From assembly GCA_949825065.1 (NCBI GenBank), contig OX463845.1:26907108-26971107 (forward strand): a DNA stretch of 64,000 nucleotides, given 5' to 3'. Numbering within the stretch: the first letter of the stretch is position 1; each line of letters begins with the position of its first letter. Of the stretch, positions 45,955-57,915 are shown one piece after another. Made by a program: the position numbers and the translations under genes. The notes beneath the pieces were generated by a model that did no database searches, was not told the origin of the DNA, and worked only from the letters and a program-made list of their open reading frames with translations. This stretch comes from Odontocerum albicorne (Eukaryota; Arthropoda; Insecta; Trichoptera; Odontoceridae).

Positions 45955-46030
45955 ATAAATAAAACCCAGAATGCATGGCTGCTAAGCAGGCATGTTAACC
46001 ACTGAGTCACAGCTGTGACAGGCCCACAAG
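45955..46030 (-). repeat. tRNA-like fragment
   Basis: The minus strand GCTGTGACTCAGTGGTTAAC followed by ATGCCTGCTTAGCAGCCATG looks like the D-arm and anticodon arm of a tRNA. The T-arm (B box) is degraded to TTCTGGGTTTTAT. Probably a tRNA-derived repeat rather than a gene. Confidence 0.4.
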
Positions 46031-47399
46031 GCAGCTTATAAACACTGGGTATGTTCAAAGCTAGGATATCACTAATTAATGACAATCATTTACCCGAAAA
46101 AATCGACATTGATGCTGCCTCCAGTAGTGGGAAAAAAATATTTGGTTTAGAAAAGGCCGATTGATGATCTTTCAATCTTGTTTGAAAATACACGTCTGTT
46201 TTACCTATTGATCTATAGAATTTGTTGACATATGTTTATTGCATCAATATTTCTTTCTTTTACCAAATTTTTCAGAAATATCCTTTTCAAAACTATGAGA
46301 AGTCTAGATAATAGCAAACTTTACAAACTTCAATTGGCCGAAATAGTTTTTTATTGCTATGATTATTATTCATGCTTTGGGATTTGGATATTCTATTTCT
46401 TCGCATTTCTGATACCTGCTTAATCTCCAGATATAAAAGCCTTATGTTACAATATATATACTACTTCAAAGATCATAAAAAAAAACACCATTAAAAGTCG
46501 CGTCCAAATCGGTTGTGGATTTTTGCGAATACAAAACAAATAGACAAACTTCACATAATTTGTTTGAATAAGGGTCCTTCATAATGAGAATGACCTCAAA
46601 ATATTTGGGCAATAATATAAACAGTCATTGAAAAATCGGTGTTGTATTCAAATGCATTTCGGCAGCGTTTTTGCTGAAAAATGAAGAAATCAAAAGTGCA
46701 TTTAACATACGTAGAGAAAAAAAATTGTCCATACTCGTATACTCGTAAAGGGTCAAGAGACTCGTGAGCTATGGAGTTGTGCAGGTGAGGTAGAGTCATC
46801 CACTGAGATGGCAGATGCATCGTGGGCGAACATTGACAACACTGATCTAAATTATATGCTTGTGGTTACGCGAAACGATACCACATCAACATATACTCGT
46901 ATGTGTACACATTTATGAAAAATCAAATCGTTTTCCATATGGAACGGAATGCATAGCTGGTTCCTACAAGACAGGATTTGTATTGTAGTATCTACATTAT
47001 TCCAGCATCACTAAACCCATCATACACCCCTCTTATTGGTAGTCGTCAATTTTGTAATCCCCCCTGAAAAATTCTTGGTATCGATTTGGAGGGTCGAACT
47101 ATAACTTTTGATAGAGAAAGGATTTTTAAATGGATTTCATCTCATCTCATGTGCATTGTATAGAAATCATATGTGGAATGTTTCATTCATTTACAACTTT
47201 CTTTCTTATATGGTAGCTTATTTTTTAAGTGAGGATGTTCTTCAATCAATCATCACATATAAAGTAATGAAATTAAGTTTCCCTTATTACTCAAGAGGCG
47301 TTTGTTAAATAACCATTTTCAGTTGATTACTACATATTATGCAGATGAGACGGTTATTCAGTCCAATATTTTGGTACTAGAATGGTGGTACGCGTACTT
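46031..47399. other. Mostly AT-rich, unannotated; three octamers
   Basis: TACTCGTA occurs at 46732-46739 and directly again at 46740-46747, then at 46894-46901. ORFs at 46232-46423, 46596-46820 and 47108-47308 show no domain. Confidence 0.45.
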
Positions 47400-47530
47400 G
47401 ACAACTTCGCGGTCTAGTTGACAAGACGCATGTCTTTTTTTCGAAAATTTTGGGATAGTTTTCTCAATGGTACCCAAAAAAGAGTCCCAGTCATGTTAAG
47501 ACTTATCAATGAGATAATTATTACATTTAT
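47400..47530 (+). repeat. SINE, 3'-truncated
   Basis: CTTCGCGGTCTAGTTGACAA, GACGCATGTCTTTTT, a degraded B box, GTACCCAAAAAAGAGTCCCA. Core and tail are lost. Confidence 0.65.
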
Positions 47531-49713
47531 CCATGTATGATAGATAATATTGATATCGCATATGATGATGAATTGGGAGTTATAAACCATTTTTTTCTAG
47601 ATCTATCACTATAAACTGTCAACTATCCAATAGATTGTCAACCTAACGATCCTAACTATTGTACTCGTATTATAAATTTTGTTTTGTCATATACACATGT
47701 ATTTACTGTTTGCTTTTCTGTGCCTGAAGGCAACTCTATACACCATCCCGAATGTGTCACCATCACATGTAGAAAGACCTGCAAAGATTTTATTTGTATT
47801 TCGTCTTCCTCTGCCCAGTTTTCTGGGGATTACTTGCAAAATGTATATCTATTACATACGCAAAAGTGGACAAGTTGCTGGATACAGGCAGAAGATGATA
47901 CGACAGACACTTAAAAATTACACTACGATTTTAATTACTTTTTAATTTTAATGAAATAAATCATTATTTTTCCAATTTTTAATTAAATAGAGCCGTAATT
48001 TGATTAAAACGCCACCAATGTGAATCGAGTCACCAAATGGCGTTATACGAATTCTCTTTTATTAAAAATATCATTACTTAACTCCAAGTTCCTTTTTCCG
48101 TTCCATGGACATAGAGAAAAATAAGTGGAATTATTGTTGTTGAAATGACTAATTCATACGAATTGATTTATTCGAATCACGTTATATAATTATGACAAAA
48201 AATACGCAATCATTAACGAATTATGTTTAAATAAATAGAAAAAGATACTCGGAATGCTAATATTAAATACTACGCAAATCAAACCAGTACAATACTTACT
48301 TTTATTGAATTCAATAGCATTAATTTATTATTTTTATACATTTTTAATCAAATCTGGATTTAATTTTCACTACTGAAGTAACTATCAAGTGGTATAATTG
48401 GATACAGCAAAACTCTTTGCAAGTTCCAAAGGCGTTCTTTGACAAAGAGAGGACCTTAAATATTTCGTTTTTTATTATTTTGTTCATCTTCCACGAATCT
48501 CTGAATGGAGATTCGCAATAATTCAAGTCGCAGGTGATTTATGAGATCGGATGTGTTTGAGATTTATATTTTTGCCTTGATGCAAGTTTACTGTAACTGT
48601 AACAGGCGTGACATTTATTTTGATAAAACTGCCATCTGAAACATGTCTGATTTATTATTGTTTGTCAGACATTAAACAATAAATTAATTGTTGTTTTGTG
48701 AATCACTTCCTTGAGAAAAAATCTTATTGTTTTGTTACAAGATGACATTTTACTTTTCGATTGTCTAATTGTTGTATGGTCTTATATATTATTGTTTGAT
48801 AAATAATATCTTTGTAAAAAAAAATATTTTTCGAATTCCATATCAAGTATACCTTTATGTATAGCTGAACAATGTTATATTTTTTTGAAAAAAACTTTGT
48901 CGATATCAATCATTAGTTCAACTGAAAATCCTCCTTTAATAGTTTTTTTTATTTAAAAAAAATTGATGAGCGATGATTAGTTAGTCAGCAAGTATTATTT
49001 TGTTAACTAAAATTATTATATAAATTATTTTTAAGACGTGATTTTCACACAATTCTTTGTTTTATTTCAATGAGCTAAAATTTGATAGAATTTATTCAAA
49101 ATGAATTAATAAATTAAATGTGGTGTTATTTAATTTATGTTTATACTTTGTCTTAAAACTGCCTCAATTACATTATCAATGTTTAGGTGCATAAAGTTGT
49201 TATAATTATATCTAAACATTACCTCAATTATATCACAAAACCTCAAATGTATCAAATCGTAATGGATAAGTCAATTGAAATAAAAATATTTTAATCCTTT
49301 TCTAGTCTTCCCTCCAGGAATAAAACTGGTTTTTCATAAGATTAACTTTCTTAAACAGATCTCGAATACCTAATTAAATCGATGAAACTACAAGATTGAT
49401 GTGTATCCTTGTTTATTGAATGTTTAATCCTTAAAAGTTGACATTTATTATCAGGATGACACTATACAGAAATTTATTACGATATTCCTAGTACAAGTGA
49501 CTTGAGCTATCCTAAGTACACGTAACACTATTAGAGAATTGCGTTATACTTAACTCTGATTAAGCGCGCTGTTTGGATAAGTGCATTATTTATTACTCTC
49601 AATGAAATTACCTGATAAATGTTCCTTAATATGTATAGGTTAACAGCTATGAGGATTAAAGCTAAAAAGGAGTATTAATAGAAGAAAAAAACTGTTTTTA
49701 TTAAATTGAACTT
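47531..49713. other. Unannotated; two overlapping ORFs at 47679-47945
   Basis: The frame at 47684-47914 has several Cys (PECVTITCRKTCKDFICIS) and less AT-rich DNA than its surroundings. The overlapping frame 47679-47945 starts with a hydrophobic stretch. No family recognised, so not called as a gene. Octamer at 47662-47669. The remainder to 49713 is AT-rich with nothing recognised. Confidence 0.35.
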
Positions 49714-49843
49714 GACAACTTTCGTGGCCTAGTTGATAAGACACTTGTTTTTCTTCTAAGGTGTTCGTGATCGATTCCCTGTTGTACTAAAAAAACCCCA
49801 GTCTGGTAATAGTTTTTCGATGAAATTATTTTCACATTTCTCC
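49714..49843 (+). repeat. SINE, 3'-truncated
   Basis: CTTTCGTGGCCTAGTTGATA, GACACTTGTTTTTC, B-box remnant GATCGATTCCC, CCCCAGTCTGG. Confidence 0.7.
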
Positions 49844-50589
49844 ATGCGCAGTAGTATTTCCAACGTGCATTATGATGAACTACAAATTACGAACTTATTT
49901 TTATTATTATACACCCTTAGGTTCGATAAATGTAGGAATTGTTGTACCCGGGTTACGATTGTCAACATATCATTATAACTAGTATGAATATATTGAAAAT
50001 TGTCCGACAAATGAATTGATGGATGTACTAGATTTATAAATAAATTAGATTTTTTATTATCAACATAATCAAAAGTCTAATTTATTTCGAATTGACATTA
50101 AAATATTAGTTTTTTTTTATAAAATCCCAACGGAAACAATTTATTTGAATAAACTATTTGTTACATTTAAGCTTTTATGTATTAGTAGATATTTCATACT
50201 TTATGAATTCTTTATTGAATTTAATAATACTGAACCATGATACCATGGCATCAAGTATTCCGATCAAGTCCAAGATCATGCCAAGTTAAATTAGTTTGAA
50301 ATTTTGTTTAATTGTGAATAATCCAGAATCATGCCAGTAAATCGTCTGAACGAATTAAACCGTCAAACAAAATTCAATGTTTTTGCTTTGTTTGTAAAAT
50401 GTCGAACATTTAAACGTATATCAAGAAAATAACAAGAAATAAAAGTTAACATAACAAACATAGATCCAATTACATTAAAATACGTTTTACTTCAATGATA
50501 CATTAATCTACTATTAACACAAAATGATAATAATAAAATGATATTTATATAGCATATTTTAGAGAGCAGACTGTCATTGAAAGATAAAT
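49844..50589. other. AT-rich unannotated stretch
   Basis: Nothing recognised. Confidence 0.4.
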
Positions 50590-50745
50590 TTCGATAAGGC
50601 CTCCCAAAAGGAGTTGACTTAAATCTGCACATGCCACTCGTATTTATTAAAACATTCCATGACACTTGACCAGTAACGGCAAAAGCCCTTTCATAATGCC
50701 CCGCCCTATTGGATTGACTCGAAATAATCAATTTATTCGATACAG
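50590..50745 (-). pseudogene. LINE 3' fragment ('RAFAVTGQVSW' family)
   Basis: The minus strand reads GHYERAFAVTGQVSWNVL, then FKSTPFGRPYRNLSF, open for 87 codons (50492-50755). It aligns with 2560-2610 (YDRAFAVAGPLTWKSM) and with the DNA at 6765-6905. It is the tail of a CR1/Jockey-like polymerase. No upstream RT is present. Confidence 0.6.
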
Positions 50746-51496
50746 ACGATATCAACCTCCAAGTTCTACTCCAAAGAAATATATCTCAGACACCAATTCA
50801 AAAGATACAATGTTGACATCGCATTAAGGGACTTGAAAAATAATATAATTTTTTTGTTTTAATACAATCAGGATGTTTTGACTAAAGAGATACGGTAAAC
50901 TTTATTCTAAGCACTCAAAATATGAAAAATTGGAACCAAAAGAGTTATACGCAAGACGCAGTAGGTTTTTTGTGATATATCCATCGAGCAAATCCCCGTG
51001 TCAAATTTGATCATTTTAATATGGTAAACGACCGTTTTAAAAGCGATTTCGATAAATTATTGCGGATTTAACAAGACACACCGATATTATTTTCGGCGAA
51101 CGTGCTCTCGGTCTATATTTCAAAATGTTTTCGATAATATCCAAAACATCTTCTCGTAATTCATCCTACAGCTCGCGTGAACTGCCCGTACTGTGTGAAT
51201 ACAGCGTACGTGATACGAAAAAATGTAAATAAATACATTTTAACAGGATCAGATCCAGAAATTACAATTTAAACAAGAGGTGTGATCTTCTGTACAGGAT
51301 GGCTGCTCCTTAATGGGAAATATTGAAAGGTTAAGATTGTTTCCTTTTTTTTTTCTTATTTGAATTGAACATTCTGAATCACTAAGTATTATCGTATAGG
51401 TACATGTATAGTACAAGGGACACAACCCCTAACTGTTGGGCCCCGTTGGAATAGTTCAAAATGGTTATTTTACAGGAAATATCGAATTAACTTGAG
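50746..51496. other. Unannotated; GC-richer patch at 51070-51220
   Basis: The patch has GGCGAACGTGCTCTCGGTCT but no ORF of note. Confidence 0.4.
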
Positions 51497-51665
51497 GTGC
51501 ATGGCCGTGCGGTAACGCATTGGACTTGCGTGCGAAATGTCGTCGGTTTGAACCCGGCGCTGTACTACTCCCCTCAAATGAAATAGACACTTTTCCGCCT
51601 AGTATTCGAGAGTATAAGGATACCTATGACTTCGGTCATATCTATTCTTAAAAATAAACTGAAAT
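51497..51665 (+). repeat. Second tRNA-derived SINE type (Ser-like head)
   Basis: TGCATGGCCGTGCGGTAACG is an A-box arm like that of tRNA-Ser. GGACTTGCGTGCGAAATG follows, with B box GGTTTGAACCC and GGCGCTGTACTAC. A non-tRNA body (TTTCCGCCTAGTATTCGAGA, then CTTCGGTCATATCTATTC) and an A-rich end come after. It is unrelated to the common SINE here and is the only copy seen. Confidence 0.6.
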
Positions 51666-52557
51666 TTTGAGTTCATTTTCTATAACCTGTCCCTTTAATT
51701 TAATTTCTTTAATTTATCCATCATGGTTATGTTTTCAATAACATTCTAACGATTATCATAACAATCTTAAGATAACTCTTGGTGTTCGATGTGTATTATA
51801 ACATATTATACAAGTATATAGGATGTATCATTTTACTACAATAACATTTTCCCTGTGGTATTTATAAATATTTAAATTTATCATGTTATTTAATGTTGTA
51901 TATTGACTCTCTTTCAAGTTATTTTGATATGAGCATTCTAAATTGCGAAGTAAGTGACAATCATGTTTTTCTCAAATTCGATTTACTTAAATAGTCACAT
52001 TCAGTATCGAAAATTCTGAAATGTTTTAATAATAGAATTTTTTTAATATATACTATTTAATTAATGGATGTACCATATATAAATACTATAAGATACTATA
52101 ACCATTTACAAGCAGGCGCGCAAAGCCAATATGGGGTGGGGCCGCAGAACGGCCAGAGGCGGAGTCTACTTTTTGTACGATTTTGTAAATTTAAAAAATC
52201 ATTCTTCATTTTATCAATGTTTGTTAAATAAAAGTGACCACAAGACCTTTCCATAAATAGAATGGATAGCATATTTGTATTAAAAGAAAATTGCACCTAT
52301 TCCCTTAAAATCAATGACTGCTACTCGTATAATAACAAAACAACTGTCTTGTACATCAACGTTATTTTTATAGCAAATTTTTAACTAAAAATGTTTTTCA
52401 AGTTCTGCCCATCCTCTCAATATTGGATTTCATCACGTTCATCCTGGACTAATGTCTTGAAATACAATAGGGACCAAGCCCCAATTGGCATAACTTACTT
52501 TTGATTCCTTTTTTGGTAAAACCGTGAATCCCCGTGTTAGTGTTTTTGTATGTATTA
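51666..52557. other. AT-rich, with a GC-rich island at 52110-52175
   Basis: The island (GCAGGCGCGCAAAGCCAATA, GGGGTGGGGCCGCAGAACGG) is unidentified. Octamer at 52322-52329. Confidence 0.4.
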
Positions 52558-52990
52558 GGTGTTAACATAAGTTGTGTCCGTTTTTATCCAATTTAAAAAT
52601 GAACACCAAGAGTAAAACAAAATGGTAAAGGTTATGTTTTTCAGGTCGAAATTACCGTCTTTGAAACGCAAAAACCATCGACGAGCTGTCCTTTCATTAA
52701 TAGCATCTTCACCGTACACTTCGCAAATATCGCGAGCAGCTTTGGCAGCTTTATTCTCTCGATTGAACGCGAACAGAAAGAGGTGTCGAAAATGCTCACT
52801 TTCGTCTACTTGACATTCCATTTTGAAGGCTTGTAATCAAATAAAATAATATATGTAACGTAAAAGCAAACACTATACCTTATAGAGCAGAAAAATTTCT
52901 TTCGAATGACATATAACCTTTACCATTTTGTTTTACTTTTGGTGCTCATTTTTAAATTTGGAAAAAACGGACACAACTTATGTTAACACC
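52558..52990 (-). mobile_element. Internally deleted mariner, same family as 10475-11506
   Basis: TA-flanked (52556-52557 and 52991-52992). Ends are GGTGTTAACATAAGTTGTGT and its complement. The inverted identity runs about 80 bp inward, including GAGTAAAACAAAATGGTAAA, far beyond a normal mariner TIR. On the minus strand the transposase begins MECQVDESEHFRHLFLFAFN, then KAARDICEVYGEDAINERTA and RRWFLRFKDGNFDLK, an intact N-terminal helix-turn-helix. Coding ends abruptly at DLK, where the sequence joins the left terminal repeat. No catalytic domain, so non-autonomous. 433 bp. Confidence 0.9.
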
Positions 52991-53196
52991 TAATGCATCG
53001 ATAATTTTTAATGCGATGAATTAAAACAAAACATATCGTTGTAAGATAGCATAAATGTTCTAAAAAACTTATTCAAATTAGATGATTTATTAAAAAAAAC
53101 GATGTATTCCAGGTTAAAGAGCATAACCCACGATATGCTATTTTACAAGAAAGAAGATTGACTTTATAATTTATTTCGAATTTCAGAACATATAAA
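52991..53196. other. AT-rich unannotated stretch
   Basis: Nothing recognised. Confidence 0.4.
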
Positions 53197-53392
53197 ACGA
53201 CCTAGTTTATAAGATGGATTATTTTCAGGCCAGGAGCTGAAGGTTATATTCTCGATGATATCCAGATTTTTTTTAAATGGTTCCATTCTGGTTTTTACTT
53301 AATATCTTTCTGGTTAGTAGAAAAGATTGACATTTAGCAAAAAAACTCACAAGGCATAAATATTTACAACGAAAGCGTAATATAATACAAAA
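53197..53392 (+). repeat. tRNA-derived SINE
   Basis: CGACCTAGTTTATAAGATGG head, B-box remnant, TCCATTCTGGTTTTTACTTA body, GTAGAAAAGATTGACATTTA core, TTTACAACGAAAGCGTAATA tail. Confidence 0.8.
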
Positions 53393-53667
53393 CGTTTCTT
53401 TTGTAACATGTATTTTAAAGTTGTTTATAAACTGAATTTGAACAAAATACAATATAAGTGTTGATTTCTCACTTTTTTATCCTTGTAAAATTAAAGTTTA
53501 CGCCCGTACTTTAGTTGTAACACATTAGACCAGACGTAACCATATACAAGCCTTTAATTTATTGTATTGCTAGCCATCAAAAACTTACTGCGAATCTATG
53601 TTTAATAACGCTGAATCACGCTTGTACAGTGTACTCTTCAAAATCCTTGAGTATGAGAGAAATTATC

Positions 53668-53878
53668 GATCTTCGTAGCCTTGTTGGTAAGACGCATGTT
53701 TTCCAGCTCGTGGATTACGAGTTCGATACCCGTTTCAATTCAGATTAATTTAAAAAGAATTCCTGTCTAGTATTCCCTTAAGACCCTTTTAACATATTTA
53801 TGATTGGTTGAGAGAGATTGCCATATGCCAATTAACCCGCCAGGTTATACTCTATACAACGTAAGTTTAATACAATTA
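53668..53878 (+). repeat. tRNA-derived SINE
   Basis: CTTCGTAGCCTTGTTGGTAA head, intact B box GAGTTCGATACC, body, GATTGGTTGAGAGAGATTGC core, CTCTATACAACGTAAGTTTA tail. Same orientation as the copy 0.3 kb upstream. Confidence 0.83.
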
Positions 53879-54302
53879 AACGATTTCTTTTTAAATAAGC
53901 TCAATCGTTGTTTAAGTTTTGCGATGATATAATCATAATTCACATCAAACACAACTTGACTTTTCAAAGGAATATCGTTTGAGAAGAACATAACATATAC
54001 GGTGTGAAACGGATATACTCGTAATACATGATCCATGATATCACCTTAGATCTAAGTTAATGTATTGAATCTTACTATTAAATCAAACCTAAATTGTACA
54101 ACATAACGCATGATAAACTATTGTGCATTTACTAATCGATACACATCATGTCTCACCGCAAATTACACGGTTTGATTTTATAAAATACTGGATATTTTAA
54201 GACTGATTTTTATATTGTAAAAAGAAAACAGATTTTAAATACAACTCAACACCTCTGAAAATAATACCGATACCAAATATCTAATTAATGATAATTGTTG
54301 AT
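53879..54302. other. AT-rich unannotated stretch
   Basis: One octamer (54016-54023). Confidence 0.4.
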
Positions 54303-54424
54303 CTTGCCATAAAGATTTAAAAGAGATCTTAAGTGAAAACCAAACTAGAACACTTTTAAAAAAAATCGGGTACCAAAGGAAATCGATCTCGCAAAGTCCA
54401 GACTAGAAAGCAGGCGTCTTACGT
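54303..54424 (-). repeat. SINE, 3'-truncated
   Basis: On the minus strand GTAACGTAAGACGCCTGCTT, B box GATCGATTTCC, CCCGATTTTTTTTAAAAG, GGTTTTCACTTAAGAT. Core and tail are lost. Confidence 0.7.
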
Positions 54425-54493
54425 TACGAACTTGTAGTGACAGAGCAAAAAAAGATACTGTCCACTCCGTGTGTAATTAATATTATTTATTTT

Positions 54494-54694
54494 TTATATT
54501 ATACAATACTTCATGTCTTCAAAAATGTTGGCTGTGTCTGATATCCTCACGGCCGTGCTCGCCCTCCTAGTGGTGGGTGTGTATCTCGGCCGAGAAGTTG
54601 TTGCGGGATGAGCCAAGACCTTTTGGTGGCTTCTCTTTTGAATGTGTTTTTCCCTTTGCCTCTGAATATGTAATGGTAAGATCTCTAGAATCAC
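54494..54694 (-). pseudogene. Possible LINE C-terminal end, GC-richer than flanks
   Basis: The minus ORF ends PATTSRPRYTPTTRRASTAV then RISDTANIF. 'RRxST-VRISD' also occurs after the RT fragment at about 33180-33215 (RRHSTVIRISDV), so both may hold the end of the same LINE type. On the plus strand MLAVSDILTAVLALLVVGVY is an alternative 28-codon reading that looks like a membrane anchor, then stops. I favour the repeat explanation. Confidence 0.3.
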
Positions 54695-56375
54695 CTTACG
54701 GAGAGGCGTATTACTGCATTTTTTATATTTTTACTTTTATCTTAAGTTTCTTTAAGTTTTTAATCGTTTTGTTCATCATTGTTTTTCGTTTTTAGAAAAT
54801 AAAGATGATCTTGGTTTTAGGTTTTCTGTATTCATATTTTATCAAATTTGTCTTTTTGATCAAAAATTAATCGTGTAAAGTCTTGTAGATTAATCTTCAA
54901 TAGTTATTCTTCTTTAAAGTTGCTCTAGTCTTCTGCGATTGGCGACCATCATGGATGTCTTGAGATTTGAGGCAGCAGCTCTGAATAAAGATATGATACC
55001 ACAGTGAAACAACTCTCTTAAGTTCTTCAACCAGGACTCTTCTGCCTGAATTGTCCTCTGCAATATTAGTTGAAGGATCTCGTATTTTTATCCTTGAATT
55101 GATGAAAATTGTCTATTCCTTTTTATTTTCCAATTTTATTGTTGTGTACTGGAAATGGATTAATATATTTTTTGTATCGATGATGGTTTTTCATATATGA
55201 ATTAATATGTGTCTTAAAAATTTCATTAGTTTCCTCAAAAAATTAAATAATATTTTCTCACATATGGTATTACACAGAGGTTTGCATTTTAAAATAATTC
55301 AATAAATTGAAGTCTCGATAAACAATACTTTCATGTTATGTATGAACAATATTTTTATCTCTTAGTTAAGTTTTACTTAAAGATATTAAAATAAGCGGTA
55401 AAAAAACTCTTAGTTAATAAATGTATTACTTGAAAGATATTAAAATATACAGTAAAAATAAAAATTAAATTAAAAAATGCTATAAATCTAAATTATGCGT
55501 TTTTTCAATGAAATATCCTTAGTAAATTCAATGTTTCTGATTTTAGTTCTCTTTCTCGGTGTAGTGGTTGGATTCAATATGACTTCTATTTTCGTGTATT
55601 TTTATGAATTGTCTATATATGATGTATTTTTTTTTGTTTTGTGAACACAACTCGCCTTAGGATGGATGTACGACTAATTAGGGAAGTGTTTTGTTTACTT
55701 CATTGTAAAATTTTAAAAATATGAATCAATTGTAAAAATAAATATATGAACTAAGTTGTCAAACTGGAAAGAAAAAGTTAATTTCATTAAGTTAAAATAG
55801 TATACGAGTATCTTAACCTAAACCGCTTATGACTAAAACGTTTAGAAAGGGGGCATTAATCGATCATCGATTGTAAATCTCTCGTGATAAGGCGCACTAA
55901 TCGCTCCAATTATTTTTATTATTATTATCAAACGTGTGAAATATCCCACGGTGCCGAATCAAGTATAATCGATGCAGAGACTTTAAAACTCGATTAGAGA
56001 TTTAACATTTTTATTTAATAAAATATCGATTTATTTAGTAAAATACCCACAAGGCAGTTAGATCCGCAATGTTTCTTTTTTTAATTTAAGGTAGAAACCA
56101 AAAGCCTATAAAATACGATACAATTCAAAGGATATCATAAGATTACACTAACAAGTTTTTATCTGCCTAAAAAACAAATAATTTTGTAGAAAAATAATAA
56201 GCCAAAAAAATGTATTTCATAGTTACTTTATTTCATATCATAAAAAATCTATGGTGTTTTTTCTTTTATTTAAACAGAAAAGAGTTGAATGGGTTATTTT
56301 TGTAAATGTACGTCCAATTGACTTTCAGATTAGACTGCGCTGTTTGTCGCGAATCGGGTCCAATCTTACAACTCA
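54695..56375. other. AT-rich unannotated stretch
   Basis: About 1.7 kb. Octamer at 55803-55810. No coding segment or known repeat recognised. Confidence 0.45.
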
Positions 56376-56578
56376 AAGCTTTGAACTAGTTGGTAGGACA
56401 CCTGACTCTCGACCCGGAGGTTGCGAGATCGTTTTCCTTTGGTTCCTATGTTTTTAATGAGGGTCCCAGTCAGATTTTCAATTCCGGCCTCATTAACATC
56501 GTTCAGGTTGATTGTAAGAACATGACAATAAACCCGTCAGGTTGTAATTTATATAACAAAAGCTTAATAAAACATAAA
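56376..56578 (+). repeat. tRNA-derived SINE
   Basis: Head CTTTGAACTAGTTGGTAGGA, GACCCGGAGGTTGCGAGATC, body GTCCCAGTCAGATTTTCA, TGATTGTAAGAACATGACAA core, tail TTTATATAACAAAAGCTTAA. Confidence 0.82.
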
Positions 56579-56640
56579 AGCTTAACTTATATAACATTTT
56601 TTAACAACAAGATCTAAATTATAAACATTTTAGTCCCTAT

Positions 56641-56818
56641 ATATAGAGCTTAAAAATTTAAAAAATGTCTCTTTTAACTCCATATAGAGCCTACAAACAC
56701 TTAAAAATTTAAAAAATGTCTCTTTTAACTCCATATAGAGCCTACAAACACTTAAAAATTTAAAAAATGTCTCTTTTAACTCCATATACGAGTAGAACCT
56801 ACAAACACTTAAAAAGCA
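56641..56818. repeat. 51-bp tandem repeat, 3+ copies, last unit with a 6-bp insertion
   Basis: CTTAAAAATTTAAAAAATGT starts at 56649, 56700 and 56751 (period 51). The next unit boundary is at 56808, 57 bp on. The extra six bases change CATATAGAGCC to CATATACGAGTAGAACC, creating TACGAGTA at 56787-56794. Confidence 0.95.
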
Positions 56819-57499
56819 CTGTCATTTCTTAAATATCCGGTAAATCTGAATGTAAAACCTTCGTTTTTTTTATTTAAACTTACTGCAAAGAAACTTCTTC
56901 AACGAAGTACTGATCAAACGGTCAAATCCCACGTTGAGCTACTTACACTTGGATATCAGAAGCTTTTTCTTGAGTGAACATATTGTTAATGCTGTGAAAA
57001 ATCATTATTTAATATTCAATTGAATTCCAAATTTCAAAATACAATTTTTTGTTAACATTATCCACGAAACACCGTTACACGGGACACCATTAAGTATGTA
57101 CACTACATTTGTATTTTTTTTATTCAATGTTTACAAATATCTACTCTATATAAGATAAAGGAATCATATCAGCTGTTTCAAAAAGGTCACATTGTTGATA
57201 ATACCCGGAGTATCGGTCCGATTTAAGAACACCTTACTCCTTCCTCGGGTAAACGAAGCGGACGTGGGTTATTCGGTAATACAAAAAAAGTCAATACCTC
57301 TCCTGAGACAGTCGAAAATAACATAAATAATGCGACAAGTATTTGCTGCTGTCGCTCGCCAGATTTGACAACTCTCAGTAAAAAAAATATACTGGCACAA
57401 TGTCATTGAAAATCCTTGTTCCTGCGTCGCAGCCTAGCTAATATAAATCAACAAACTCGCCTATTATACACATTTTAAATTATCCCTTCACTATTACTA
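56819..57499. other. Unannotated; GC-richer patch at 57180-57440
   Basis: Contains TCCTTCCTCGGGTAAACGAA and other moderate-GC stretches but no ORF. May be upstream LINE DNA belonging to the fragment at 57500. Confidence 0.4.
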
Positions 57500-57915
57500 A
57501 AGTGTTAACACAATTCACTGACAGAATGCGTGCACTAAGAATAATACAGAGGTGACAATGTATGAAAGAAAACGTAATTAAGCTAGTAGGGATTAATGTG
57601 AACCTCAGGCTGATGTATTCAATTAAATGAAGAAGAGCACTCTGAGATGGTTTGGGCACCTAGAACGAATAACAAATATATGCAGTGCAAATATGAGTGG
57701 AAAGGTGTGATAAGAGAAAAACCAAGGAAAATATCTTTGAATCAACTGATATTTCGAAAGAATAAATTGTAAAAGTTAGAGAAATCGAAGGAAAAGGTGC
57801 ATGAATGTAGAAGAGGCAAAATACGTGTGTCGCGATAAGAAAGACTGGCGCTCCCTTCTCTCTGTCTTCTCCAATAGGAAAACAGCGTGCCGATATATAT
57901 ATCATACATGTATGT
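57500..57915 (+). pseudogene. LINE RT C-terminal fragment ('GHVERM' family), plus strand
   Basis: Plus strand: MRALRIIQR, then INVNLRLMYSIK, MKKSTLRWFGHLERI, ICSANMSGK and finally CRDKKDWRSLLSVFSNRKTA near 57830-57890. This is the order seen in the minus-strand copies, with the best WFGH box in the window and the only clear 'CRDK..WRSLLS' end. Frameshifts and stops are present. The minus ORFs 57660-57905 and 57742-58113 are shadows. Confidence 0.78.
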
